From Megaera polyxenophila (GTDB taxonomy: Bacteria > Pseudomonadota > Alphaproteobacteria > Rickettsiales > Rickettsiaceae): DNA of 64,000 nt. The notes under the pieces were generated by a model. That model did not search any database. It saw only the letters and a program-made list of their open reading frames with translations, and was not told where the DNA came from. Positions 44,270 through 53,305 of this stretch are shown here, in pieces; the stretch's first letter is position 1; each line of letters starts with the position of its first letter. Where the stretch lies: positions 1,178,001 through 1,242,000 of the forward strand of contig NZ_CP104166.1 in the NCBI RefSeq assembly GCF_029982035.1, read 5' to 3'. A program made the translations under genes and the position numbers.

Positions 44270-47062
44270 ATGAAGTTTGATTTTGATATAGCAGTTATAA
44301 TCGCATTTTTATTATTAAATTTAATTTTCGGGCTAGCATCAGGGCGGGGTATAAAAAACATTCGCGAGTATGCTATAGGTAGCAGAAATTTTAGTACTGC
44401 AACTATAGTAGCTACCATAGTTGCGACATGGATTTTTGGTAGCGTCGTTTCACTCAACTTAATAGAAACATATAATAATGGATTATATTTTATAATTCCT
44501 GGTATAGCTGATGGAATATCATTTTTTATAATTGCCTATTTTTATGCTCCGCGCATGAAGGAATTTCTAGGAAAGTTATCAGTAGCTGAAGCTATGGGCA
44601 GCGTATATGGAAAAAATGTACGTATTATTACCGCAATTTCAGGGATAATTCCGGCAATAGGGAATATAGCGATACAATTTTCAATTTTTACAATTTTGCT
44701 TAATTATTTATTTGGGGAAGTAAATATTTATATTTTATTATTTGGTAGTTTGGTAGTTATTACTTATTCAAGCTTAGGAGGAATTAAATCGGTGACTTTT
44801 ACCGATATGATCCAATTTTTTACTTTCGGAGTAGTAATCCCCATGATGGTTTTTCTAATCTGGAAAGAAATAAGCAGCGTAGATGAAATTTCAAACATTT
44901 TAATAACAAATCCTCTTTTTGATTATAAAGAGGTTTTAAATATTGATAACCCAAGGTTTAGCACTGTAATATTACTATTTTTATTCTTCATGATTCCTGG
45001 GCTAGATCCTGCTCTGTTTCAAAGGATAACAATGGCTAAAAGCACTACGCAAATCACTAGAGCTTTTATCGTTTCCGGAATTATTATTACTTGTTTTTAT
45101 ATGTTAATTGATTTTGCAGGTGTATTACTCCTAGCGGATAATGTGACCAATATAAATGAAAATAATATACTACGGTATGTTCTGGATAATTATTGCCATG
45201 CTGGTTTTAAAGGGTTTTTTATAATAGGCATTATGGCAATGATAATGTCTACTGCTGATTCTTATATTAATACTTCCTCGATATTATTTTCTTACGATTT
45301 ATGCCAATCTTTAGGCGTTAGGCTATCAGAGCAGAAAACCTTATTATTGATCCGTATCTCTTCTTTATTTATAGGATTTGCAGGGCTATTACTGAGTTTT
45401 TTGTCAGGAAATTTGCTTGAAATGATTTTGGCTTCTCACGGGTTTTACATGCCGATAGTATCGATTCCATTAATATTAGCCATATTTGGTTTTCGCAGTT
45501 CTAGCACAGCGGTATTAATCGGAATGGTTGCAGGGTTTGTTACAGTAATTTACTTTAAAGTCTTTTCGAAAGTAGACAGTATTATACCCGGTATGCTCGG
45601 TAACCTGATATTTTTCATGGGAAGCCATTATATATTAGGTGAAAAAGGCGGGTGGGTTGGAATTAAAGATAAATCTCCACTTGATGCTTTAAGACTTGAG
45701 AGGAAAAGAAAAATTAACCGTTTTCTCCAATCAATCAAAACGTTTAGCTTTATTGGATTTTGCCAGAATAATACTCCAAAAGAGGAAAGGATATTTGTTT
45801 ATTTTGGCTTATTTTCTGCAATTATAGTATTTTCAAATGCTTATCCCCTCCCGAAAAATTTACAAGAGCAATACATAACTACTCTTAATTCCATCTATTA
45901 TTCAACATTAATGCTATCAGCTGTATTTATAACTTATCCGGTTTGGCTCGAAAAATTTAAGAATAAAATATTTATTTCTGTTTTATGGAATCTAACGGTA
46001 TTTTACAACTTAGTTTTTTGCAGTAGTTTACTCGTTGTTATAAGTCTATTTAACCAAATAAATGTAGCGGTACTAATTACCGGTTTAATAACAGTTGCAA
46101 TCCTCATGAGGTGGCAAGTGGCAATTTTAATGATTATAAGCGGCGTAGCTATGTCTATCTGGTTTTATGAAAATTATCTGCAGCTTGATTTTGTTCCTGA
46201 TTATGTTGTTAATCTGCAATTTAAAATAATTTACTTTCTGCTATTGATAAGTACTGTATTAATTGCATTTTTAAAACCCAAACAGGAGCAAAATCAGCTT
46301 ACAGAAGATAAAGTACTTCATCTGGGTAATCAGTTGCAAGATCATGCTATAAGTTTAGAAAAGGCATTAAAAGTAAAAAGCGAATTCTTACAAAATATTG
46401 AACATGAGGGGCATACCCCAATTACCGGAATTACAACCACAGGCCAGGTACTTTATGAATATTATGACCAGCTCAGCGAAAAAGAACGGAAAGAAATGGC
46501 CAGGAATATTGCTAAAAGCTCTGACAGGTTGCTTACTTTAGTAAACAATTTAATTGACGTTTCAAAACTTAGTACCATGAAATACCAATTAAATAAAACC
46601 CAAGTAAATTTAAGCGAGCTTTTATATGATCGGCTAGAATATTGCAAAAAATTATATCTAGAACAAAAGAACTTGAATTTTTTTAATAGAATGGAAGATA
46701 ATATACTGATCGAATGTGATCGACACTATATAACTTCAGCTATTGATAGTTTAATTGTTAATGCAATAAAGCATACCCGCGAAGGTGACATAACCATAGG
46801 TCTGCACAGAAGCGAATTTGAACTTAAATTTAGCATAAGTAACGGGGGAGAAATACCAAAAGAAGAGTTAAATACTATATTTGAACCATTTACGATTGGT
46901 TCAAATAGCCGCACAAAATCGGGTGCTATTCCTAATGGACAAAGAGGTTTAGGCCTGGCTTTGTGCAAGTTAGCTATAGAAGCTCATGGCGGGTGCATCT
47001 GGGTTGAAAATAGCATGCACAGAGAGGTTATTTTTACATTTACTATCCCAGTAAACAAGTAG
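44270..47062 (+). CDS. Sodium/solute symporter fused to a histidine kinase
   Basis: A 930-residue sensor kinase. Residues 1 to about 480 are a sodium:solute symporter (SSS, PutP-like) domain with many transmembrane helices ('NIREYAIGSRNFSTATI', 'SSLGGIKSVTFTDMIQ', 'MSTADSYINTSSILFSYDLC'). A further membrane block of five or six helices runs to about residue 670. HisKA follows with the candidate phosphoacceptor His712 in 'NIEHEGHTPITG', and HATPase has 'SLIVNAIKHTREGDI' and 'GQRGLGLALCKLAIEAHGG'. The architecture resembles CbrA. The H box has HEGHTP instead of the usual HEIRTP. No response regulator is adjacent. It probably couples metabolite uptake or sensing to phosphotransfer. Confidence 0.88.
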   Translation: MKFDFDIAVIIAFLLLNLIFGLASGRGIKNIREYAIGSRNFSTATIVATIVATWIFGSVVSLNLIETYNNGLYFIIPGIADGISFFIIAYFYAPRMKEFLGKLSVAEAMGSVYGKNVRIITAISGIIPAIGNIAIQFSIFTILLNYLFGEVNIYILLFGSLVVITYSSLGGIKSVTFTDMIQFFTFGVVIPMMVFLIWKEISSVDEISNILITNPLFDYKEVLNIDNPRFSTVILLFLFFMIPGLDPALFQRITMAKSTTQITRAFIVSGIIITCFYMLIDFAGVLLLADNVTNINENNILRYVLDNYCHAGFKGFFIIGIMAMIMSTADSYINTSSILFSYDLCQSLGVRLSEQKTLLLIRISSLFIGFAGLLLSFLSGNLLEMILASHGFYMPIVSIPLILAIFGFRSSSTAVLIGMVAGFVTVIYFKVFSKVDSIIPGMLGNLIFFMGSHYILGEKGGWVGIKDKSPLDALRLERKRKINRFLQSIKTFSFIGFCQNNTPKEERIFVYFGLFSAIIVFSNAYPLPKNLQEQYITTLNSIYYSTLMLSAVFITYPVWLEKFKNKIFISVLWNLTVFYNLVFCSSLLVVISLFNQINVAVLITGLITVAILMRWQVAILMIISGVAMSIWFYENYLQLDFVPDYVVNLQFKIIYFLLLISTVLIAFLKPKQEQNQLTEDKVLHLGNQLQDHAISLEKALKVKSEFLQNIEHEGHTPITGITTTGQVLYEYYDQLSEKERKEMARNIAKSSDRLLTLVNNLIDVSKLSTMKYQLNKTQVNLSELLYDRLEYCKKLYLEQKNLNFFNRMEDNILIECDRHYITSAIDSLIVNAIKHTREGDITIGLHRSEFELKFSISNGGEIPKEELNTIFEPFTIGSNSRTKSGAIPNGQRGLGLALCKLAIEAHGGCIWVENSMHREVIFTFTIPVNK

Positions 47063-47080
47063 TTTAATTTAAATTAAGGA

Positions 47081-48319
47081 TCATATTTTGGCCTTATCGT
47101 TATAAGGCCAAGCAATTGCCAAAATTGTTGCTAATGAAATGATGAACATGAACCACCCTATTACAAATGGGGATTTTGTATAATGGTATAACCCAAGACA
47201 AATAGCTGGGGCCATTTTACCTATAATTGCTGTTCCTATTGAATATCCAATACCGACTATTAAATATTTTTCTGGTTTATGTATAATAGTCTCATACCAT
47301 AAGTTTATAACATCACTAAAAACAACCCCTATTAATATGATCCAAATTTTTATCGATATTATATAAGCAAATGAACTGGTTTCAATTGGATACCATATTG
47401 GGATTATGGTAATTGCCATGATTCCAGCAGTAAATAATAATAAGTTTTTGATCTCAAATTTAAACAGAAGAGTTCCTATTACGGGAAGCAGGATCATATC
47501 CATGATTAAGAGTATGGTATTAGAAGTCATCATATTTTCTAAAGTAAATCCGGTAAATTCTGGAATTAAATTATTCATAATAATAAACGGTACTGAGTAT
47601 GTTGCATAACTGAATCCGGAGGTAATAGCTACCCTCAGTAATGAACCTTTATTATCCCATAGGGTTTTTACTGTTCCGATAGAATATAATGATAATGTTT
47701 GTTTAATATTGAGCGGTAACTTTTCAGTTTTATAAATTCTTAAGATATAACCGAATAAAGCAGTAATGCCCCCAATGACAAAACACATGCGCCAATATAT
47801 TGATTCTTGACGATTAAGAGCAATGGTACTTGCAAAAGATGCAAATACTATACCTAACATTACAGATGTCTGGTACAAATAAGAACTTTTTAAAGCCTCG
47901 CTCTTCTTTTTCTCTGCTAAAATATATAGCTTTGCTATTGAAATTTCACCTGCTGAAAAAATTCCTGAAAAAAAACGAAGGATAATAAGCAAGATAGGGG
48001 CATAAACTCCTATCTGATTATAGGTAGGTAGAAAACCAAGAGCTAAAGTGGTCATCCCCACCCCAACTAAAGAATATGATAAACTCATCGCCGGTCCGGA
48101 AGTTAGAGCTATAAGGCCAAAAATATACGATCCTAATGGCCTTGTAATTATTGTAGTAGCTAAAACGCTGTAAGCTAGTATTAAGGAAATTATCGGATCG
48201 GAAGTGGGAAAAAACAATTGGGCAAATATCGGAGCTAAAAAACTATAGAGAGCCGTATCAAAATGATCTACTGCGCTGCCAATTAAAATTGAGTAATCTC
48301 GTTTGGATAAATTTTTCAT
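47081..48319 (-). CDS. MFS transporter controlled by a TPP riboswitch
   Basis: A 412-residue, 12-helix major-facilitator protein resembling the ProP/metabolite:H+ symporter group. 'ILIGSAVDHFDTALYSFLAP' contains the family Asp of helix 1, and 'TTIITRPLGSYIFG' and 'ILRFFSGIFSAGEISIAKLY' are the loop 2-3 and helix 4 signatures. On sequence alone the substrate would be called unknown. The leader contains a complete thiamine-pyrophosphate riboswitch (48407-48504), which strongly suggests that it imports thiamine, a phosphorylated form or a precursor. The leader between aptamer and start is about 87 nt; the ribosome-binding site is weak. The gene converges with the symporter-kinase gene. Confidence 0.88.
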   Translation of the reverse strand: MKNLSKRDYSILIGSAVDHFDTALYSFLAPIFAQLFFPTSDPIISLILAYSVLATTIITRPLGSYIFGLIALTSGPAMSLSYSLVGVGMTTLALGFLPTYNQIGVYAPILLIILRFFSGIFSAGEISIAKLYILAEKKKSEALKSSYLYQTSVMLGIVFASFASTIALNRQESIYWRMCFVIGGITALFGYILRIYKTEKLPLNIKQTLSLYSIGTVKTLWDNKGSLLRVAITSGFSYATYSVPFIIMNNLIPEFTGFTLENMMTSNTILLIMDMILLPVIGTLLFKFEIKNLLLFTAGIMAITIIPIWYPIETSSFAYIISIKIWIILIGVVFSDVINLWYETIIHKPEKYLIVGIGYSIGTAIIGKMAPAICLGLYHYTKSPFVIGWFMFIISLATILAIAWPYNDKAKI

Positions 48320-48406
48320 ATATTATGTTATAATAATATTAAATTTACCAAGAGATGATCATCTTAAGGCGATGTTCTAAACATGCCATTAGGTACGAGT
48401 GCTATT

Positions 48407-48504
48407 TACCTCCCTTCGCAGGCATTATCCTGAATCAGGTAGATCAAATTTCTAAAAATTTGAGTAGGGTATAATCTCAGCCTTTATTTATGGCACCCCT
48501 GGTA
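48407..48504 (-). promoter_or_regulatory. TPP riboswitch (THI element)
   Basis: Read on the minus strand, all core TPP-aptamer segments occur in order. The P1 strand TACC is followed by AGGGGTGCC and GGCTGAGA.TTATACCC. A variable P3 hairpin follows (CTCAAATTTTTAGAAATTTGA), then ACCTGATT.AGGATAATGCC.GCG, and AGGGAGGTA, which closes P1. These match the E. coli thiM/thiC aptamer almost base for base in the conserved positions. It precedes the MFS gene by about 87 nt. Whether control is by termination or by masking the ribosome-binding site is not clear; GATGATCATC near 48354-48363 can fold in the expression platform. Confidence 0.95.
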
Positions 48505-48645
48505 TCTTCTATCCAAGATATATAAGTATTTTTTATTGTCAATGAGCAGATAACTTTTTACGTTGTAGCTAACTAAACTGAAAGAGTTTTTAATGATGTT
48601 AGATGAGAAATTTTGATAACTGAAAAAGATCTCTTTTTTAAGGTT

Positions 48646-48730
48646 TGGTACCCGCGGCCGGACTTGAACCGGCACGAGCTAAGCTCCACAGATTTTAAGT
48701 CTATTATGTCTACCATTCCATCACGCGGGC
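48646..48730 (-). tRNA. tRNA-Leu (anticodon TAA)
   Basis: The minus strand gives a class II tRNA. The acceptor is GCCCGCG/CGCGGGT, and the D arm carries TGGAATGGTAGACA. The anticodon loop is CTTAAAA within AGA/TCT flanks. A long variable arm (GGAGCTTAGCTC) and the T arm GCCGG TTCAAGT CCGGC follow. CCA is encoded at 48648-48646. The anticodon TAA decodes UUA, the commonest leucine codon in this AT-rich genome. Confidence 0.95.
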
Positions 48731-48799
48731 ACAAACTTGAGTCGCAATATTATTCGAAAAACTTGGGCGGTGCAAGTTTTTTTTCATCTATCTACCTAG

Positions 48800-50074
48800 T
48801 TATAAGGTTCTTTTAACGTGACCAGTATATAGCTGGCGCGGCCTCGTAATTTTGAATTCTTGATCTTCCCACATTTCTTTCCATTGAGAAACCCAGCCTG
48901 CTGTTCGTGCTACGGCAAATAATACTGTAAACATAGAAGCGGGAATTCCCATGGCTTTGTATATTATGCCTGAATAAAAATCTACATTCGGATATAGTTT
49001 TCTTTCGATAAAATATTCATCATGGAGAGCTATTTTTTCTAGTTCCATAGCTATTTCAAGCATTGGATTACCTTTTAATTGACCCAGTTCTTCAAGAACC
49101 TCTTTGCAAGTTTCTCTCAGTACTTCTGCTCTTGGATCATAATGTTTATATACTCTATGGCCAAAACCCATCAAACGGAAACTGTCATTTTTATCTTTTG
49201 CACGTTTTATATAGGTCGGAATATTATTAACAGAACCTATTTCTGCCAGCATTTTTATTACCGCTTCATTAGCTCCCCCGTGAGCTGGCCCCCACAAAGA
49301 TGCAATACCGGCACTAACAGCAGCAAAGGGGTTGGATCCGGATGATCCGCAAGTGCGTACGGTTGAAGTAGAAGCATTTTGCTCATGATCTGCATGTAAA
49401 ATAAAAATTTTATCTAAAGCTTTAGCAAGTACAGGATTTACCTTGTACTTCTTGCTCGGTGAGGCAAACATCATGTGTAGAAAATTTTCGGTAAAATGTA
49501 GCTCATCTAATGGATAAACAAAAGCCTGGCTAAGTGAATATTTATAAGTCATTGCAGCAATGGTTGGCATCTTGGCAATCATTCTATGCGCTGCTAACTC
49601 TCTTCCTTCTATTGAAGTCATATCAAGGCTCTCATGATAAAAAGCAGAAAGAGAACCTACTACCGATAATATAACAGCCATGGGATGTGCTGAATGACGG
49701 AAAGCACCGAAAATATTCCTTGTTTGTTCATTAACAAGAGCGTGATAGGCAATATCCTCTCTAAAATCTTTATACTGTGTTGCATTAGGTAGCTCACCAT
49801 GGAGCAGAAGGTGTGATACTTCAAGGAAATTCTTGTTTTCAGCAAGTTCCTTTATGTCATATCCTCGATGCCTTAATATCCCATTATCGCCGTCGATATA
49901 AGTAATATTAGAAGTGCATGATGCCGTAGACATGAAACCAGGATCATAAGTAAAGTAACCGGTCTGGCTATATAATTTTGTAACATCTATCACATCCTGA
50001 CCAATCGAAGCTTTTTTAATTGGTAATTTATGGACTTTATCCTTGATTTTAAGTTCTGCAAATTCTTCGCTCAT
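48800..50074 (-). CDS. gltA: Citrate synthase
   Basis: Condenses acetyl-CoA and oxaloacetate at the entry of the TCA cycle. The 424-residue type II (hexameric, NADH-regulated) form is shown by 'PGFMSTASCTSNITYIDGD', 'GILRHRGYDI', and the catalytic residues His in 'LHADHEQNAST', His in 'WGPAHGGANEAV' and Asp in 'LYPNVDFYSGI'. 'GFGHRVYKHYDPRA' is also present. AGAGGT precedes the ATG. gltA is a standard marker gene for Rickettsiales, so it offers a direct route to place the organism. Confidence 0.98.
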   Translation of the reverse strand: MSEEFAELKIKDKVHKLPIKKASIGQDVIDVTKLYSQTGYFTYDPGFMSTASCTSNITYIDGDNGILRHRGYDIKELAENKNFLEVSHLLLHGELPNATQYKDFREDIAYHALVNEQTRNIFGAFRHSAHPMAVILSVVGSLSAFYHESLDMTSIEGRELAAHRMIAKMPTIAAMTYKYSLSQAFVYPLDELHFTENFLHMMFASPSKKYKVNPVLAKALDKIFILHADHEQNASTSTVRTCGSSGSNPFAAVSAGIASLWGPAHGGANEAVIKMLAEIGSVNNIPTYIKRAKDKNDSFRLMGFGHRVYKHYDPRAEVLRETCKEVLEELGQLKGNPMLEIAMELEKIALHDEYFIERKLYPNVDFYSGIIYKAMGIPASMFTVLFAVARTAGWVSQWKEMWEDQEFKITRPRQLYTGHVKRTL

Positions 50075-50163
50075 TGTATACCTCTTGGTTTATCTACTTA
50101 GCAATTTACTAGAATTTTTAATTGTAGTTTATTGCTGAAAGAATTTACAACCAAAATAGTATA

Positions 50164-51009
50164 TCAAATAGTTTCTTCGATAAATTGTTGTATCTTTATT
50201 AAATCAAACCAGGTGTCCTTTTTTTTAGCAGGTTGCCTAAGAAGATAAGCTGGGTGAAAAATAGCCATAGTGGTAATGGGCTGTGGCAAATAGTTATTTT
50301 GATAAAAATGTTTAGTATTCCTGGCTGTATTAATGCTAGTTTTATCACCGAATAGACCGGTAACGGCCGTGCTGCCTACGCAAATGATTAGTTTAGGATT
50401 TATAAGAGCAATATGCTTTTCCAAAAATGGCTGGCAAATATTTATTTCCTGTTTTGTAGGTTTTCTATTTGCTGGTGGTCGCCAAAAAACTGTATTAGTT
50501 ATATATATATTTTCCTTTCTGGATAGTTTAACTGTAGAAAGCATTATATCTAGCAGCATACCGCTTTCACCGCAGAAAGGAATGCCCAATTCATCTTCTT
50601 TTGCTCCTGGTGCTTCGCCTATTAACATTATTTTTGCTCCCGGATTACCATCTGCAAAAACGGTATTTAGTGCAAAGTTTTTCAAAGTACAACCGTTAAA
50701 ATTGGCAACTATTTCTTTTAACTTATCCAATGAACTGATACTATCTGCCAAAGATCGTGCTTCTTTAACGCTTGATACTTCTTTATCCACGTCATTATTA
50801 TTAATAACAGTTAGTTTCTCTGCGGTATGGAATTTTGTTGATTCATTGACCATAATTGTATCACAACCTATTTCTTGCTTCTTGTTGTAGTGGCCTTTTA
50901 ATTCGTTAATAAGAGAAATATCACTATCTTTTTTTGTAGAAAAATAATATTCTATACCAATTGATTTAAGCCATTTTATATATTCTAATTTTTGAGCTAT
51001 ATTGTTCAT
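50164..51009 (-). CDS. Uracil-DNA glycosylase, family 4-like, without a full Fe-S site
   Basis: A 281-residue DNA repair enzyme of the uracil-DNA glycosylase superfamily. The water-activating motif 'LIGEAPGAKEDELGIPFCG', the 'YITNTVFWRPPANRKPT' segment and the DNA-intercalation motif 'AIFHPAYLLRQP' place it in the family 4/5-type group. Family 4 enzymes bind a 4Fe-4S cluster by four cysteines. Here the C-x2-C position reads 'CTLK' and the third cysteine position reads Trp ('VFWRPP'), so at least two ligands are absent. The N-terminal about 100 residues are a poorly conserved extension. Confidence 0.85.
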   Translation of the reverse strand: MNNIAQKLEYIKWLKSIGIEYYFSTKKDSDISLINELKGHYNKKQEIGCDTIMVNESTKFHTAEKLTVINNNDVDKEVSSVKEARSLADSISSLDKLKEIVANFNGCTLKNFALNTVFADGNPGAKIMLIGEAPGAKEDELGIPFCGESGMLLDIMLSTVKLSRKENIYITNTVFWRPPANRKPTKQEINICQPFLEKHIALINPKLIICVGSTAVTGLFGDKTSINTARNTKHFYQNNYLPQPITTMAIFHPAYLLRQPAKKKDTWFDLIKIQQFIEETI

Positions 51010-51074
51010 AGGTATTTTACTTATAAGTTAAAGGTTTTTAGCTGGTAAATCAATATTAATCATTGTCCTATAAT

Positions 51075-52034
51075 ATGTCCCGACATAATTTTATTATCCC
51101 TGAAAATTTAGATGGTTTAAGAGTAGATAAAGCTTTGACTTTATATTGTGGCGATACTTCAAGAAGCCAAATTCAAAAAGCTATCAAGCACCAAAAACTG
51201 CTGCTAAATGGCCAGATTGTTTCAACCTTATCGTTACGAGTCAAAAAAAACGATGATATTGATCTGCTTCTTGAAGAAGAAGTACAACCAGGAATCGTAT
51301 CGTCTAACATTCCTCTTGATATCATTTACGAGGATAATGACTTAATAGTATTAAATAAATCATCCTCCATGACAGTCCACCCAGGAGCTGGTGATTATAA
51401 AGATACTTTGGTTAACGCTTTGCTGTACCATACTGATAAATTATCGGATGAAGGGGGAGAAATTAGACCAGGTATTGTTCATAGGTTAGATAAAAATACT
51501 TCGGGTTTAATGGTTGTAGCAAAAAATAATGCGGCCCATCGAGCACTCGCTACGCAAATTGAATCAAGAACGCTTAAAAGAAAATATAAAGCTTTGGTTT
51601 GGGGAATAATCAAGCCTCCCGAGGGGATCATAACTCAACCGATGGCTCGAAGTAAATTAGACCGAAAAAAGATGACTACCGTAAAATCAGGAGGTAAAGC
51701 TGCAATTACCCATTATAAAACATTAGAGATTTTTAAAAGCGGTATGTTCAGTTTGGTTGAATGTAGCCTTGAAACTGGTAGAACTCATCAAATTCGTGTT
51801 CATTTAAGCCATATCGGCCATTCGATAGTAGGAGACCAAACTTATGGAAATAATAAGAGGAAAACCACAGGCTGTCCCAAGACTCTAAGGGAGGTGCTTA
51901 TTAAATTTGACCATCAAGCTTTGCATTCTTTTTATATCAGTTTTATTCATCCTATAACTGAGGTATTGATGGAGTTTGAAAAAGAATTACCGGTTGATTA
52001 CAATGAGCTCATAACTTGCTTAAAAACAAGTTAG
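51075..52034 (+). CDS. rluD: RluD-family 23S rRNA pseudouridine synthase
   Basis: Converts uridines to pseudouridine in helix 69 of 23S rRNA, assisting late ribosome assembly. The N-terminal S4 RNA-binding domain ('LDGLRVDKALTLYCGDTSRS') is followed by the catalytic core 'GIVHRLDKNTSGLMVVAKN' with the active Asp and by 'CSLETGRTHQIRVHLSHIGH'. About 319 residues, normal. The ATG at 51075 is chosen over a TTG four codons earlier. The closest alternatives are RluC or RluA, but the S4 domain plus length favour RluD. Confidence 0.92.
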   Translation: MSRHNFIIPENLDGLRVDKALTLYCGDTSRSQIQKAIKHQKLLLNGQIVSTLSLRVKKNDDIDLLLEEEVQPGIVSSNIPLDIIYEDNDLIVLNKSSSMTVHPGAGDYKDTLVNALLYHTDKLSDEGGEIRPGIVHRLDKNTSGLMVVAKNNAAHRALATQIESRTLKRKYKALVWGIIKPPEGIITQPMARSKLDRKKMTTVKSGGKAAITHYKTLEIFKSGMFSLVECSLETGRTHQIRVHLSHIGHSIVGDQTYGNNKRKTTGCPKTLREVLIKFDHQALHSFYISFIHPITEVLMEFEKELPVDYNELITCLKTS

Positions 52035-52095
52035 TTGACTTTAACTGTGTTTGTAAATAAAGTCTTTGTAAAAATTGCAATTTCTTGCCATTAAA

Positions 52096-52839
52096 ATGAA
52101 AAAACTAAGCATTTTACTATCTATCTTATTTTTATTGCTATTGCCGGCTTGTTCCGATAATAAGAATGATCATGTCTGGATTGCTGGCACTAGTGCTGAT
52201 AATCCACCGTATGAATTTATGCAAAATGGTGAAATAGTTGGGTTTGATATTGATCTTATTAATGAGATCGGAAAATTTTTAGGCAAAAAACTCGAATTTA
52301 GAAACATGGAGTTCCACAGTTTGCTTGCTGCTCTTTCTACTAACAGCGTGGATCTAGTTATCGCTGGTTTATCTAATACACCAGAACGATCCTCAAGAGT
52401 GGACTTTTCTATTACTTATATTTCTTCGGAAATTGCAATTTTATATAGAAAAGAGGATAATTTTACTAATTGTAAGGATTTAAAAGGTAAAAAAGTAGGA
52501 GCCCAACTCGGTACCACATGGAACTTAATTGCTAATGAGCTAGCTACAGCCAACGATTTTACTATTACTTCTTTATCCGGTAATTTAATGCTTGTAGAAG
52601 AACTAAAATCCAGACGTATTGATGCGTTAGTTTTAGAGGAAGCTCAAGCTAAAAAATTCATAGAGATTTATCCGGATTTGGCTAGATTTGCTGAGAAAAA
52701 TTTAAGTTCCTCATTTGCTATTGCGATGCCAAAAAATTCGCCTCATAAACAGGATATAGATCGTGCAATTAAAGCCCTTAAAAATAATGGAACAACTCAG
52801 GCTTTAGCTAAAAAATGGGGATTAGCTGGTGCAAAGTGA
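52096..52839 (+). CDS. Amino-acid-binding lipoprotein of an ABC transporter (SBP family 3)
   Basis: A periplasmic solute-binding protein of about 247 residues anchored as a lipoprotein. The signal peptide ends in 'LLLLPACSDN'. The family 3 pattern is seen in 'DNPPYEFMQNGEIVGFDIDL' (two pieces), 'DLVIAGLSNTPERSSRVDFS', 'LKGKKVGAQLGTTW' and 'ALAKKWGL'. It likely binds a polar amino acid. The permease and ATPase are not next to it, typical of dispersed rickettsial transporters. ATG 52096 is preferred over a TTG at 52075. The next gene starts at a GTG inside its last codons. Confidence 0.9.
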   Translation: MKKLSILLSILFLLLLPACSDNKNDHVWIAGTSADNPPYEFMQNGEIVGFDIDLINEIGKFLGKKLEFRNMEFHSLLAALSTNSVDLVIAGLSNTPERSSRVDFSITYISSEIAILYRKEDNFTNCKDLKGKKVGAQLGTTWNLIANELATANDFTITSLSGNLMLVEELKSRRIDALVLEEAQAKKFIEIYPDLARFAEKNLSSSFAIAMPKNSPHKQDIDRAIKALKNNGTTQALAKKWGLAGAK

Positions 52840-53305
52840 CGAATTTAAAGCTGCAGTCGGGAAGTATCCTACTGGCATAACTATTGTTTCCACCAAACAT
52901 GACAATAGATTTTATGGATTTACGGCTAATTCTTTTACTTCGGTTTCTCTTGATCCTGCTTTAATTTCGTTTTGTTTAAATGTAAAATCCGCTAGTTTCG
53001 ATGCTTTTTTCAGTACAAAATATTTTGCAATTAATATTTTATCAAACTACCAGATAGATTTAGCAACACGCTTTGCTTCTTCAAATATTGATAAGTTCCA
53101 AAATGTCAGTTTTACAGAAAATAATTTTGGTGTACCCCTGGTAAGTAATGTTTTAAGCTGGATAGAATGCGAGAAATACAAGCATGTAGAATGCGGGGAT
53201 CATTATATTTTCATAGGTAAAGCATTGAAAGTAACAGTAAATAACAATTTGGATTCTATTTCTCCTCTTGTTTATTATGGAAAGTCTTATAAAGAACTAA
53301 AATGA
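52829..53305 (+). CDS. Flavin reductase family protein
   Basis: A 158-residue flavin-binding protein of the HpaC/flavin-reductase-like split-barrel family, which uses NAD(P)H to reduce FMN or FAD for a partner enzyme. The family start 'AAVGKYPTGITIVSTKHDN' is followed by 'GFTANSFTSVSLDPALISFC', 'FAINILS' and the C-terminal 'CGDHYIFIGKALKV'. The start is GTG, overlapping the stop of the binding-protein gene; its stop overlaps the dapB start (ATGA). No monooxygenase partner is nearby. Confidence 0.9.
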   Translation: MQSDEFKAAVGKYPTGITIVSTKHDNRFYGFTANSFTSVSLDPALISFCLNVKSASFDAFFSTKYFAINILSNYQIDLATRFASSNIDKFQNVSFTENNFGVPLVSNVLSWIECEKYKHVECGDHYIFIGKALKVTVNNNLDSISPLVYYGKSYKELK

